A DNA stretch of 9,410 bases from an uncultured Oscillospiraceae bacterium (GCA_905211675.1 CAJMBP010000056.1:1-9410), one strand, 5' to 3'; shown: positions 1 to 7,875, numbered from the stretch's first letter. Numbers and translations: made by a program. Notes: generated by a model not told the origin, from the letters alone.

Positions 1-563
1 GCTAAACATATTATTATAACGGGCGGTATTTTTTTGCGTTTATAGAACACAAGAAAAGCGCAAACAGCAAATATAACGGAAGAAATATAAAATTTAATTC
101 CTTTGAACATCGCAATACTTAAGCCGTTAGGAACAAACACGGTAAGAGCCATAGAAACCACAGCCGACGCTATAAGCCCGATTGCCGCGGGCTTAAGACC
201 TGTCATTAAGCCCTTAACGGTATGGCTGTTTTGAAACTGCTTATAAAATCTTGCCACCAAAAGAATAACTATAAACGACGGTAAAACCACGCCGAGTGTA
301 GTGCAGGCCGCACCTAAAATTATAAACAGCAAATTTCCGCCGTATTCGGCGCCGCCCACCTGTGAGCCCACATAGGTGGCTATATTTATTGCAAAGGGAC
401 CGGGCGTCGATTCGCTTACGGCAATAAAATTAACTATTGCTTCCTCGGTAAGCCAGTTATGCGCTACAACCTGCTCTTGAATAAGCGGTAGCATGGCATA
501 ACCCCCGCCGAAGGTGAAAAGACCTATTTTAAAAAATGTCCAAAAGAGTTCTAAAAATATCAT
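1..563 (-). CDS. CHR-family chromate-transporter-type membrane protein, 3' end cut by the window edge
   Basis: Reading leftwards from ATG at 563-561, the frame stays open for 187 codons and leaves the window without a stop. Short CHR proteins are usually about 180-190 residues, so only a few residues are probably missing. The N-terminus carries the family signature FKIGLFTFGGGYAM and then ESTPGPFAINIATYVG. Long hydrophobic stretches follow, and a basic KRKK patch precedes a last hydrophobic segment. The start is supported by AGAGGG (minus strand, 571-576) seven bases upstream and by an ATGA overlap with the stop of the preceding paralogue, implying translational coupling. Known of the family: short CHR proteins often occur as adjacent pairs that act together, and characterised members export chromate. 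The physiological substrate here is not shown by the sequence; many gut Clostridia carry such pairs. Family call firm, substrate uncertain. Confidence 0.85.
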   Translation of the reverse strand, partial: MIFLELFWTFFKIGLFTFGGGYAMLPLIQEQVVAHNWLTEEAIVNFIAVSESTPGPFAINIATYVGSQVGGAEYGGNLLFIILGAACTTLGVVLPSFIVILLVARFYKQFQNSHTVKGLMTGLKPAAIGLIASAVVSMALTVFVPNGLSIAMFKGIKFYISSVIFAVCAFLVFYKRKKIPPVIIICL

Positions 564-1117
564 TTGCTCGCCCTCTTTCGTATAACAGAATAGGTTATAA
601 GGCCAAAAAGAGCGGCAATTACAATAATTAAAAATACATTTATATCGGTAAACACACCCACAAATGCCGCGAAGGCAATGACAATATATGAAACATAGGT
701 TTTGGGGCATTTTTTAAACATGGAAACAAGCGCTTTAAGCACCAGTGCCAAAACACCTGCTCTTATACCCATAAAGGCATATTTAACCGCTTTCAGACTT
801 TGAAATTTGTTAAGCACAAACGATATTGCCAAAATGATTGCAAAAGACGGAAGCACAACACCCAGCGTTGCCGCAACCGAACCTAAAACACCGCATACGC
901 GGTAGCCTACAAAGGTGGCAGAGTTTATGGCAATAGGGCCGGGTGTAGATTCGGCAATCGCTACTATCTCTAAAATATCTTCATCGGTTATCCAGTTGTT
1001 TTTTTCGCTTACCTCGTGCTGTATCAGCGGTATCATCGCATAGCCGCCGCCAAAGGTAAAGGCTCCGATTTTGAAGAATGTGGTAAACAGCTTTAACGCT
1101 TTTTTAACATTGCTCAT
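560..1117 (-). CDS. CHR-family chromate-transporter-type membrane protein (first of a pair)
   Basis: This 185-residue protein is a paralogue of the CHR protein downstream of it. Shared motifs are FFKIGAFTFGGGYAM (residues 14-28) and ESTPGPIAINSATFVGYRV (56-74). Several hydrophobic segments follow, ending in a basic RKRASK tail. It is about the usual length of a single-domain CHR protein. Its ATG abuts the secA stop directly (TAA then ATG), and a purine-rich AAGGATG inside the secA 3' end can serve as ribosome-binding site. Its stop overlaps the next start as ATGA. The layout therefore suggests secA and both CHR genes are on one message with coupled translation. The pair probably forms a two-component anion (chromate/sulfate-like) transporter in the cytoplasmic membrane; the substrate is inferred from family membership only. 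Confidence 0.88.
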   Translation of the reverse strand: MSNVKKALKLFTTFFKIGAFTFGGGYAMIPLIQHEVSEKNNWITDEDILEIVAIAESTPGPIAINSATFVGYRVCGVLGSVAATLGVVLPSFAIILAISFVLNKFQSLKAVKYAFMGIRAGVLALVLKALVSMFKKCPKTYVSYIVIAFAAFVGVFTDINVFLIIVIAALFGLITYSVIRKRASK

Positions 1118-3847
1118 TTAATCTTCATCCTTACCGCAGCAACGTTTGTATTTTTTGCCGCTTCCGCATGGGCAAGGCGCATTTTTGCTTACAACGCCCT
1201 TTCCTCTAACGGTTAGGGGCTTGCCGCCGTTTGATGTTTCCTCGGCAACCTTTTCGCGTTTTACATCTTCGTTTTTACGTACGCGTACAGAAAGCGCCAG
1301 CTTTGCGGTCTGCTCGCGTATTGCGTCGGTCATAGCCGCAAACATATCATAGCTTTCGTTGCGGTATTCAACAACGGGGTTATGCTGACCGTAACCGCGA
1401 AGTCCTATTCCCTGACGCAGTTGATCCATAGCGTCGATATGATCCATCCAGTTGGCATCTACCGAGCGCAAAAGAACTACACGCTCAACCTCTCGCATAA
1501 CGGTTTCGCCAAATTCGGCCTCGCGCTCGTCATATTTTTTATGCGCCGCCGCCTTTAACCGCTGCGCAACCTCTTCTGTTTCAAGGCCTTGCAGTTTTTC
1601 GCGTGTAAAATCGGTATTGTCAGAGTCGATAATCCAGCCGTTAAAGTAATCGTGCAGACCGTTAATATCACGCACGGAATCTTCCGAGTCTTCCGAAAGA
1701 TAAATTTTTGTGTATATGTCGATGGTATCGTCAATCATTTTAAGAACGGTTTCTTTCAGATTTTCGCCGTCAAGCACTCGGTTGCGTTGGTTATAAATAA
1801 GCTCACGCTGTTTGTTCATTACATCGTCATATTCAAGCACATTTTTACGCGCGGCAAAGTTAATGCCCTCTTTACGCTTTTGGGCGCCCTCTATTGTTTT
1901 TGAAAGCATTCCGCTTTCAAGCGGCAAATTTTCATCAATGTTCATTGTGTTCATCAATGCGGCAATACGCTCGCCGCCGTAAAGGCGCATAAGGTCGTCT
2001 TCAAGCGATATATAAAACTTTGTGCAGCCGGGGTCGCCTTGACGGCCCGCGCGTCCGCGAAGCTGGTTATCAATACGGCGTGAATCGTGGCGCTCGGTGC
2101 CTATAATGCAAAGTCCGCCACTTTGGCGCACCGCTTCGGCGTGAGGCTCAATTTCGGCTTTAAAGCTGTTGTAATATTCTTTGTATTTTTTGCGTGCTTC
2201 AATAATATCGGGGTTTTCGGTTTCACCGAATCCGGTGGCTTCGAGAATCATCTCTTCACTCAAGCCGTCGTGACGCAAAGCCGATTTTGCAAGGTGTTCC
2301 GCATTACCGCCGAGCATAATGTCGGTACCGCGTCCTGCCATATTGGTAGCAATGGTAACGGCGCCCGGCATGCCGGCTTGGGCAATAATTTCGGCCTCTT
2401 TTTCGTGGTGCTTTGCGTTTAGCACATTGTGGCTTATTCCGCGCCTTTTAAGCATAGATGAAAGCAACTCGGATTTTTCGATTGTAACCGTACCTACAAG
2501 CACAGGCTGATTTTTTGCGTGACACTGCGCAATGCGGTCGATAACTGCGTTAAATTTAGCCTTTTCGGTTTTATAAACCGCGTCGTTTTCATCAACACGG
2601 GCAACGGGTTTGTTGGTAGGTATTTCAACAACATCAAGCTTGTAAATTTCTTGAAACTCGGCTTCCTCGGTCATAGCCGTACCGGTCATACCCGAAAGCT
2701 TGCTGTAAAGACGGAAGAAGTTTTGAAAGGTTATGGTTGCAAGCGTTTTTGATTCGCGCGCCACCTTTACGCCCTCTTTGGCTTCAATGGCCTGATGCAA
2801 GCCCTCGTTATAACGCCTGCCGTACATAAGTCGGCCGGTAAACTCGTCAACAATTATAACCTCGCCGTCTTTTACAACATAGTCAACATCACGCTTCATT
2901 ATGCCGTGAGCGCGTATAGCCTGATTTATATGATGCGCAATTTCAATGTTTTCACTGTCGTTAAGGTTTTCAATAGCAAAATACTGCTCTGCCTTTTTTA
3001 CGCCCTCGGGGGTTAAAATTGCGGTGTGCGCCTTTTCGTCAACAACATAGTCTCCGTCATAAGCCGCGTCTTCGTCGCTGGCTTTGTCGTCCATTTCTTT
3101 AACCTTTACCATTTTGAGCGTGCGCGCAAATGCGTTTGCTTTGGTGTAAAGGTCGGTGGATTTGTTGCTTTGCCCCGAAATAATAAGCGGTGTGCGCGCC
3201 TCGTCAATAAGTATCGAGTCAACCTCGTCAACTATGGCAAAATTATGCTCGCGCTGAACCTTTTGCTCCTTGTAAGTAACCATATTATCGCGCAGGTAGT
3301 CAAAGCCTAACTCGTTGTTTGTACAGTAGGTTATGTCGGCGTCGTAAGACTTTTTCTTTTCGTCCTTATCCATTCCATGAATAATAAGACCTACCGAAAG
3401 TCCTAAAAATCGGTATAGCTTACCCATCCATTCGGAGTCACGCTTTGCAAGGTAATCGTTTACCGTTACAATATGAACACCTTTGCCTGTAAGGGCGTTA
3501 AGGTATGCCGGCAGGGTGGCAACAAGCGTTTTGCCCTCGCCCGTTTTCATTTCGCTTATTCTGCCCTGATGCAGAATAATACCGCCCAAAATTTGCACGG
3601 GGAAGTGACGCATTCCCAAAACCCTATCGCCTGCCTCGCGGCATACGGCAAACGCCTCGGGGAGTATCATATCAAGCGTTTCACCTGTTTGCAGGCGGTT
3701 TTTAAACTCGTCGGTTTTGTCACGCAACTGCTCGTCAGAAAGTGCGCGGTATTCCTCTTCATAAGAAAGCACCTTATCAAGTATTGGGCGAATGCGTTTT
3801 ATTTCTTTTTCACTGTAATTTCCGAAAATAGCTTTTAATAATCCCAT
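1118..3847 (-). CDS. secA: SecA, preprotein translocase ATPase
   Basis: A complete 909-residue SecA, the motor that drives unfolded secretory proteins through SecYEG using ATP. Visible landmarks in order: Walker A GEGKT at 103-107; DEVD box at 207-210 followed by SILIDEARTPLIISG; NMAGRGTDI at 502-510; GTERHDSRRIDNQLRGRAGR at 583-602, then QGDPG, the arginine-finger region; and a C-terminal zinc-binding motif CPCGSGKKYKRCCG with cysteines at 892, 894, 903 and 904, the region known to contact SecB or lipid/ribosome. About 60 residues (roughly 515-575) sit between MLGGN and the GTERH motif, longer than in Bacillus subtilis SecA. I believe this is a common variant in Clostridia. The start is supported by AGAGGT six bases upstream. 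It lies 61 bases downstream of apbE, with a possible promoter of its own in that gap, and runs straight into two CHR transporter genes. Confidence 0.98.
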   Translation of the reverse strand: MGLLKAIFGNYSEKEIKRIRPILDKVLSYEEEYRALSDEQLRDKTDEFKNRLQTGETLDMILPEAFAVCREAGDRVLGMRHFPVQILGGIILHQGRISEMKTGEGKTLVATLPAYLNALTGKGVHIVTVNDYLAKRDSEWMGKLYRFLGLSVGLIIHGMDKDEKKKSYDADITYCTNNELGFDYLRDNMVTYKEQKVQREHNFAIVDEVDSILIDEARTPLIISGQSNKSTDLYTKANAFARTLKMVKVKEMDDKASDEDAAYDGDYVVDEKAHTAILTPEGVKKAEQYFAIENLNDSENIEIAHHINQAIRAHGIMKRDVDYVVKDGEVIIVDEFTGRLMYGRRYNEGLHQAIEAKEGVKVARESKTLATITFQNFFRLYSKLSGMTGTAMTEEAEFQEIYKLDVVEIPTNKPVARVDENDAVYKTEKAKFNAVIDRIAQCHAKNQPVLVGTVTIEKSELLSSMLKRRGISHNVLNAKHHEKEAEIIAQAGMPGAVTIATNMAGRGTDIMLGGNAEHLAKSALRHDGLSEEMILEATGFGETENPDIIEARKKYKEYYNSFKAEIEPHAEAVRQSGGLCIIGTERHDSRRIDNQLRGRAGRQGDPGCTKFYISLEDDLMRLYGGERIAALMNTMNIDENLPLESGMLSKTIEGAQKRKEGINFAARKNVLEYDDVMNKQRELIYNQRNRVLDGENLKETVLKMIDDTIDIYTKIYLSEDSEDSVRDINGLHDYFNGWIIDSDNTDFTREKLQGLETEEVAQRLKAAAHKKYDEREAEFGETVMREVERVVLLRSVDANWMDHIDAMDQLRQGIGLRGYGQHNPVVEYRNESYDMFAAMTDAIREQTAKLALSVRVRKNEDVKREKVAEETSNGGKPLTVRGKGVVSKNAPCPCGSGKKYKRCCGKDED

Positions 3848-3876
3848 AATTTACCTCTTGCATTTATAATGTATAT

Positions 3877-3905
3877 ATTATACGACAGAATTGTTAATAA
3901 ATAAA
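3877..3905 (-). promoter_or_regulatory. Possible promoter for secA
   Basis: In the 61-base gap between apbE and secA the minus strand carries a perfect TATAAT (3877-3882). The -35 position 17 bases upstream (3900-3905) reads TTTATT, a poor match. No terminator is visible at the apbE end, so secA could also be read from the apbE promoter. The -10 may partly reflect the AT-rich gap. Confidence 0.4.
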
Positions 3906-3908
3906 GTG

Positions 3909-4862
3909 TTATTTGAGGGTGATAGTATCACCTTTTAAGGATAACCCTGATGTATAATGCAGTTTTTTGTCGTTATCTATAAAAACGGCCTCGGTGTCGG
4001 GTGTGTTTTCAATAATTTCTTTTGCCCCTTCAAGCCCTACAAGGATGCAAACGGTAGAAAGCGCGTCGGCATCAAGAGAGGACTGTGAAATTACCGTTGC
4101 AGAGCACAGGTCGGTTTCACAGGCATAGCCCGTCTTTTTATCTAAAATGTGGTGATATATTTTGCCGTCCTTTTGAATGTAGCGTTCATAAGTGCCCGAG
4201 GTTACAACCGTTTTGTTGCGAAGCTTTAACTTTGCGGCGTATTCGCCGTCTGAAAAGGGCTGTTTTATACCTACCGTATAGTCGCGGTCGCCGAACACAA
4301 TCAGGTTGCCGCCTAAATCTATTATGCCCTCGGATACACTTTTTGATTTGAAATATTCTAAAAGTCTGTCGGCAATATAGCCCTTTGCGATACCGCCGAG
4401 GTCTATTTTTTTGCCGTTTAGGTTTACGGCGTTACCTTTGATTTCTATACTCTGATAATCAACATTTTGAAGAGCCTCGGCAATCTCGTCACGCGAGGGC
4501 AGTATATCATCTTTAAAATTCCACAGTGAGCTTATCGGGTAAATTGTTATATCGAACTTACCGCCCGATAGGTCACCGTAATAAATCGCTTTTTCAATTA
4601 TTTTACGGGTGTGCTCGCTAACCTCGACAAAGTCGTCGGTGCCGTTAAGCGTGTAAACATCGCTTTCCGAATAGGTGCGGCTAAGCAAGTTTTGGTATTC
4701 TTCGCACAACTCAAAAGCACCGTCAAGCGTGTCGCCGTCACAAAGGGCGGTAAGCGATACTACGGTGTCGAGTAAAAAGCGGGTATCTTTGTTTGTCTGC
4801 GCCGAGCATCCGCAAAAAAGCAGAAGCAGCAGGCTTAAATTAACAGAAATAATCTTTTTCAT
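3909..4862 (-). CDS. apbE: ApbE/FmnB-type FAD:protein FMN transferase, lipoprotein
   Basis: From the ATG at 4862 this is 317 residues. It begins MKKIISVNLS, a hydrophobic LLLLLF core and a lipobox FCGC with the lipidated cysteine at 19, so it should be anchored outside the membrane. ApbE enzymes cleave FAD and attach FMN through a phosphoester to Ser/Thr of target proteins, using Mg2+. Family motifs seen: GGIAKGY at 156-162, DLGGNLIVFG at 182-191, HHILDKKTG at 237-245, and DADALST at 264-270 (metal-binding aspartate region). An upstream in-frame ATG at 4889 would add MPSRCIIFF before the signal peptide, but it lies inside the promoter spacer and is rejected. No Shine-Dalgarno precedes 4862, and the predicted transcription start falls on that ATG. 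It is divergent from NusG_II and Gx-family genes, which suggests a flavinylation or electron-transfer role. Confidence 0.93.
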   Translation of the reverse strand: MKKIISVNLSLLLLLFCGCSAQTNKDTRFLLDTVVSLTALCDGDTLDGAFELCEEYQNLLSRTYSESDVYTLNGTDDFVEVSEHTRKIIEKAIYYGDLSGGKFDITIYPISSLWNFKDDILPSRDEIAEALQNVDYQSIEIKGNAVNLNGKKIDLGGIAKGYIADRLLEYFKSKSVSEGIIDLGGNLIVFGDRDYTVGIKQPFSDGEYAAKLKLRNKTVVTSGTYERYIQKDGKIYHHILDKKTGYACETDLCSATVISQSSLDADALSTVCILVGLEGAKEIIENTPDTEAVFIDNDKKLHYTSGLSLKGDTITLK

Positions 4863-4869
4863 AAAAAAT

Positions 4870-4898
4870 ATTATACAACGACTTGGCATTTTTGTAAA
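4870..4898 (-). promoter_or_regulatory. apbE promoter, predicted to give a leaderless mRNA
   Basis: Minus strand: -35 TTTACA (4893-4898), a 17-base spacer, and -10 TATAAT (4870-4875). Seven bases separate the -10 from the A of the apbE ATG at 4862. The intervening bases are A followed by six T, so the first well-placed purine for initiation is the ATG itself. Its spacer contains the -35 of the divergent plus-strand promoter. Confidence 0.75.
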
Positions 4899-4911
4899 GA
4901 TATGTTAAAAT
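4883..4911 (+). promoter_or_regulatory. Promoter for the NusG_II / Gx-transporter operon
   Basis: Plus strand: -35 TTGGCA (4883-4888, five of six consensus), a 17-base spacer, and -10 TAAAAT (4906-4911, five of six), with an extended TG at 4903-4904 one base before the -10. Transcription would start near 4918, leaving a leader of about 58 bases before the TTG start at 4976. It overlaps the apbE promoter on the opposite strand, so both cannot be occupied at once. Confidence 0.75.
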
Positions 4912-4975
4912 AATAAAATGTGAGTTTTCGGTTTAAACTTTTTAAAAAAAGTTACCCTAAAAGGCGGTGTGTGGC

Positions 4976-5290
4976 TTGAAAAAGGGCGATTTTGTAATAA
5001 TAGGCGCGGCGGCGTTGGCATTTGCTATGTCGGTAATTTTGCTTATCGCTTTTTCGGGGCGCGGCGACCGCGTGATAGTTAAGCAAGACAACAAGATAAT
5101 TTATAACGAAAGCCTTTACACGGATAAAACCGTTGACACGGGGACGAATACTGTGGTTATAAAAAACGGCGCCGTTTATATGGAAAGCGCAAGCTGTAAA
5201 AATCAAATCTGCGTGGCAACCGGCAAAATTTCAAAAAAGGGTGAAACTATTGTATGTCTGCCAAACAAGGTGGTAGTGGAAATAAACTGA
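4976..5290 (+). CDS. NusG domain II-containing membrane-anchored protein (EetA-like)
   Basis: A small protein of 104 residues: one N-terminal transmembrane segment (about residues 5-26, starting DFVIIGAAALAF), then an extracellular beta-rich domain ending SCKNQICVATG and GETIVCLPNKVVVEI. This Cys-containing C-terminal pattern is that of the NusG domain II family (not the transcription factor NusG). The start is taken as TTG at 4976 because AGGCGG (4962-4967) lies eight bases upstream; the in-frame GTG at 4967 overlaps that ribosome-binding site. It overlaps the following Gx-family gene by 37 bases in another frame. In Gram-positive bacteria this pair sits in flavin-based extracellular electron transfer loci (EetA/EetB) and near Rnf-type genes; the function of the family is not well defined. 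The eetA-type assignment is inference from family and neighbours. Confidence 0.82.
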   Translation: MKKGDFVIIGAAALAFAMSVILLIAFSGRGDRVIVKQDNKIIYNESLYTDKTVDTGTNTVVIKNGAVYMESASCKNQICVATGKISKKGETIVCLPNKVVVEIN

Positions 5291-5787
5291 ATATTCGCCG
5301 AATAACCCTTTATGCGCTTACGGTTGTGCTTTGCCTTGTTGTAGGTTATTTGGAAAGCCTTTTATCGACAGCGCTTATTGCTGTGGTGCCGGGTATAAAG
5401 ATAGGGCTTTCAAATGCTGTGGCGCTTACGCTCATTTGCAGCGGCGATTTTAAAGGCGCGTGGGCGGTAAACATTACTCGAATTTGCCTTTCGGCTTTGC
5501 TTTTCGGCTCACCCGTATCGTTTTTGTTTTCGTTTGCGGGCGGTGTGGCTTCAACCGTTACTGCCTGCCTTTTAAGCAAACTTAAATCGGTAAGCCCCGT
5601 CGGTATCAGCCTCGCGGGCGGCGTGGTGCATAACATTTTTCAGCTGCTGGCGGCAATCGCTTTTGTGGGCGTGGGGGTTATATATTATATGCCTGCGCTT
5701 ATTGCTTTCGGTGCGCTTTGCGGTGCGCTTTGCGGCGTGCTTGCAAATCTTATTATAAAAAAAATAAAGACAAACGGAATATTTTAG
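5254..5787 (+). CDS. Gx transporter family protein / heptaprenyl diphosphate synthase component I type (EetB-like)
   Basis: A 177-residue polytopic membrane protein with about five or six hydrophobic segments. Hallmarks are PGIKIGLSNAVALTL (residues 46-60) and AGGVVHNIFQLLAAIAF (121-137), both typical of the family often annotated as heptaprenyl diphosphate synthase component I or Gx transporter. The ATG at 5254 lies inside the preceding gene and is preceded by AAGGGTG about ten bases upstream; the overlap of 37 bases implies coupled translation. The family's exact activity is unsettled: proposals include a role in quinone-linked or flavin-linked electron transfer (EetB) and small-molecule transport. 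The prenyl synthase label comes from genomic neighbourhoods and should not be taken as an enzyme activity. With apbE divergent next door, a role in membrane redox chemistry is the best inference. Confidence 0.85.
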   Translation: MSAKQGGSGNKLNIRRITLYALTVVLCLVVGYLESLLSTALIAVVPGIKIGLSNAVALTLICSGDFKGAWAVNITRICLSALLFGSPVSFLFSFAGGVASTVTACLLSKLKSVSPVGISLAGGVVHNIFQLLAAIAFVGVGVIYYMPALIAFGALCGALCGVLANLIIKKIKTNGIF

Positions 5788-5795
5788 TGTATAAT
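5767..5795 (+). promoter_or_regulatory. asnB promoter
   Basis: A perfect -10 TATAAT (5790-5795) follows AAGACA (5767-5772, four of six to TTGACA) by 17 bases. The -35 lies inside the last codons of the Gx-family gene. No terminator separates that gene from asnB, so read-through from the upstream operon is also possible. The leader before asnB is only about 30 bases, too short for a T-box or similar riboswitch. Confidence 0.55.
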
Positions 5796-5833
5796 ATATC
5801 TGTTCTTAGCAAATAGGAAAGGAAATTTTCATT

Positions 5834-7666
5834 ATGTGTGGCTTTGTGGGTTTTACTAACTATATAAAAGACGACGGAACCGTACTTAAAAGCATGATGG
5901 ACAAAATAGTTCACCGCGGTCCCGATGCGGCAGGTATGTACGCCGACGGCGATATTGCGCTCGGCTTTCGCCGACTTAGCATAATCGACCTTGAAAGCGG
6001 CAATCAGCCTATGTTTAATGAGGACGGATCTTTGGTGCTTGTGTTCAACGGCGAAATCTATAACTTTAAAGATTTGCGTGCCGAGCTTGAAAAGCAGGGT
6101 CATATTTTTGCAAACAACTCCGACAGTGAGGTTTTGCTTCACGGCTATGAGCAGTGGGGCGAGGAGCTTGTAACAAAGCTTCGCGGAATGTTCGCCTTTG
6201 TTATTTTCAACAAGCTTGACGGTTCGGTTTTCGGCGCGCGTGATATGTTCGGCATAAAGCCGTTTTATTACACTGAAACCGAAAACAGCTTTATTTTCGG
6301 CTCCGAAATAAAGGCGTTTTTTGCCCACCCCGAGTTTGAAAAGCAGTTAAACGAGCAGGCGCTCGCGCACTATCTTTCGTTCCAGTATTCACCTACGGAA
6401 GAAACATTCTTTAAGGGCGTTTACAAGCTTCCGCCCGCCCATTATTTTACCTTTAAAAACGGCGAGATGAAGAAAACCCGCTATTTCCGCCCCGATTTCA
6501 AGGCGCAGCCGGGCGTGCTTGATTTTTATGCCGACAAGGTTGACGCCGCCGTTCGAGAATCGGTTCAGGCGCATAAAATCGCCGATGTAGAGGTAGGCTC
6601 GTTTTTGTCAAGCGGTATCGACTCAAGCTATATTGCCGAAGCCGCAAATGTTGATAAAACATTTACCGTGGGCTTTGCGAGCAACGACGGCGACCGTTAT
6701 AATGAAATAGGCTTTGCAAAACGCTTTGCCGAAACCATAGGCGTTGAAAACATTTCAAAGGTTATAACGCCCGACGAATATTGGTCATCGCTGTCTAAAA
6801 TTCAATACCACATGGACGAGCCTTTGGCAGACCCTGCCGCAATCGCGCTTTATTTTGTAAGCAAATTGGCGTCGGAGCATGTTAAGGTTGTAATGTCGGG
6901 AGAGGGTGCCGATGAGCTTTTCGGCGGCTACCGCATTTACCAGGAGCCGATAACCCTCACGGCGTATGATAAGCTTCCCTTTGCGATTCGCCGTGTTATT
7001 TCAAAAATATGCGAGCATCTGCCGCAGGTGCACGGAATAAATTATCTTGTTCGCAGGGGCAAGACAATAGAAGAACGCTATATAGGCAATGCGAGCATCT
7101 TTTCAAAAAAGGAGCGCGACAGTCTGCTTAAAAGCGATGTTGCAAAAAATGTTTCCGAGCCTAAAATTTTGTGTGATAAATTCTATGATGAGGTTGCCGG
7201 CAAAGACGACATCACAAAAATGCAGTATCTTGATATAAATATGTGGCTTATGGGCGATATTTTGCTTAAAGCAGACAAAACAAGCATGGCAAATTCGCTC
7301 GAACTCCGCGTGCCGTTTCTTGATAAAAAGGTTATGGAGCTTGCCCAAACCCTGCCGCTTGACTGCAGGGTAAACACAAAAACCACAAAGCTTGCGCTTC
7401 GCCACGCGGCAGAAAAAACCCTGCCTGCCGTTACCGCACAAAAGGATAAATTGGGCTTCCCCGTTCCGATACGCGAGTGGCTTCGTGAAGAAAAGTATTA
7501 TAATATAGTAAAGACCGCCTTTACAAGCGAAACGGCAGAAAAATATTTTGACACCGCAAGGCTTGTAAAACTGCTCGATACACATAAAATGGGCAAGGCC
7601 GACCTCAGTCGAAAAATATATACGGTATATACTTTTCTTGTTTGGTACGGCGAATATTTTAAATAA
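5834..7666 (+). CDS. asnB: Asparagine synthetase B (glutamine-hydrolysing)
   Basis: A complete 610-residue enzyme making asparagine from aspartate, ATP and glutamine in the cytoplasm. The N-terminal class II glutaminase domain starts MCGFVGF, so Cys2 is the nucleophile once Met1 is removed. Other glutaminase residues are visible in RRLSIIDLESGNQPM (46-60) and FNGEIYNF (71-78). The synthetase domain has the pyrophosphate loop SSGIDSS (259-265; the common form is SGGxDSS) and SGEGADELFGGY (355-366). AGGAAAGGA about ten bases upstream sets the start at 5834. It has its own promoter and a terminator at 7681, so it is probably monocistronic or read weakly from the Gx operon. Length and motifs fit AsnB; a specialised amidotransferase for a cell-wall or natural-product substrate is possible for this superfamily, but nothing nearby suggests it. 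Confidence 0.93.
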   Translation: MCGFVGFTNYIKDDGTVLKSMMDKIVHRGPDAAGMYADGDIALGFRRLSIIDLESGNQPMFNEDGSLVLVFNGEIYNFKDLRAELEKQGHIFANNSDSEVLLHGYEQWGEELVTKLRGMFAFVIFNKLDGSVFGARDMFGIKPFYYTETENSFIFGSEIKAFFAHPEFEKQLNEQALAHYLSFQYSPTEETFFKGVYKLPPAHYFTFKNGEMKKTRYFRPDFKAQPGVLDFYADKVDAAVRESVQAHKIADVEVGSFLSSGIDSSYIAEAANVDKTFTVGFASNDGDRYNEIGFAKRFAETIGVENISKVITPDEYWSSLSKIQYHMDEPLADPAAIALYFVSKLASEHVKVVMSGEGADELFGGYRIYQEPITLTAYDKLPFAIRRVISKICEHLPQVHGINYLVRRGKTIEERYIGNASIFSKKERDSLLKSDVAKNVSEPKILCDKFYDEVAGKDDITKMQYLDINMWLMGDILLKADKTSMANSLELRVPFLDKKVMELAQTLPLDCRVNTKTTKLALRHAAEKTLPAVTAQKDKLGFPVPIREWLREEKYYNIVKTAFTSETAEKYFDTARLVKLLDTHKMGKADLSRKIYTVYTFLVWYGEYFK

Positions 7667-7680
7667 TAAAAGCAACACCG

Positions 7681-7711
7681 ACAGCACGGCGAACGGATTG
7701 CCGTGCTGTTT
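7681..7711 (+). terminator. Intrinsic terminator after asnB
   Basis: A ten-base perfect stem, ACAGCACGGC (7681-7690) with GCCGTGCTGT (7700-7709), a nine-base loop, and a short T run (7709-7711) followed by AT-rich sequence. It lies 14 bases after the asnB stop. The weak T tract means termination may be incomplete. Confidence 0.75.
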
Positions 7712-7744
7712 GTATAATAAAATTAAAATTCTTTTAAAAAACAC

Positions 7745-7773
7745 TTGCAATATATCTTTTAATGTAGTATAAT
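7745..7773 (+). promoter_or_regulatory. Promoter of the initiator tRNA gene
   Basis: TTGCAA (7745-7750), a 17-base spacer, and a perfect TATAAT (7768-7773), 24 bases before the tRNA 5' end. The predicted start leaves a short 5' leader for RNase P removal. Confidence 0.8.
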
Positions 7774-7797
7774 ACTCTAGCACCCAAAAATATATAT

Positions 7798-7873
<76 letters not shown>

Positions 7874-7875
7874 TG

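Noticed and set aside
3918..3932. Palindrome GGTGAT-AGT-ATCACC at the apbE 3' end as a terminator
   Set aside because: On the apbE strand no T run follows the stem; on the other strand four T follow, but no plus-strand gene ends there. It lies within the last apbE codons.
4863..4889. Longer apbE start adding nine residues
   Set aside because: The ATG at 4889 lies between the -35 and -10 elements and would put MPSRCIIFF in front of a good lipoprotein signal peptide.
4967..4975. GTG start for the NusG_II protein
   Set aside because: The GTG overlaps the only ribosome-binding site (AGGCGG); the TTG at 4976 is correctly spaced from it.
5753..6328. 191-codon minus-strand frame, and the plus-strand frames inside secA (for example 1146-1352, 2087-2422, 3473-3838)
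   Set aside because: They are shadows of asnB and secA in other frames with no independent initiation signals or family motifs.
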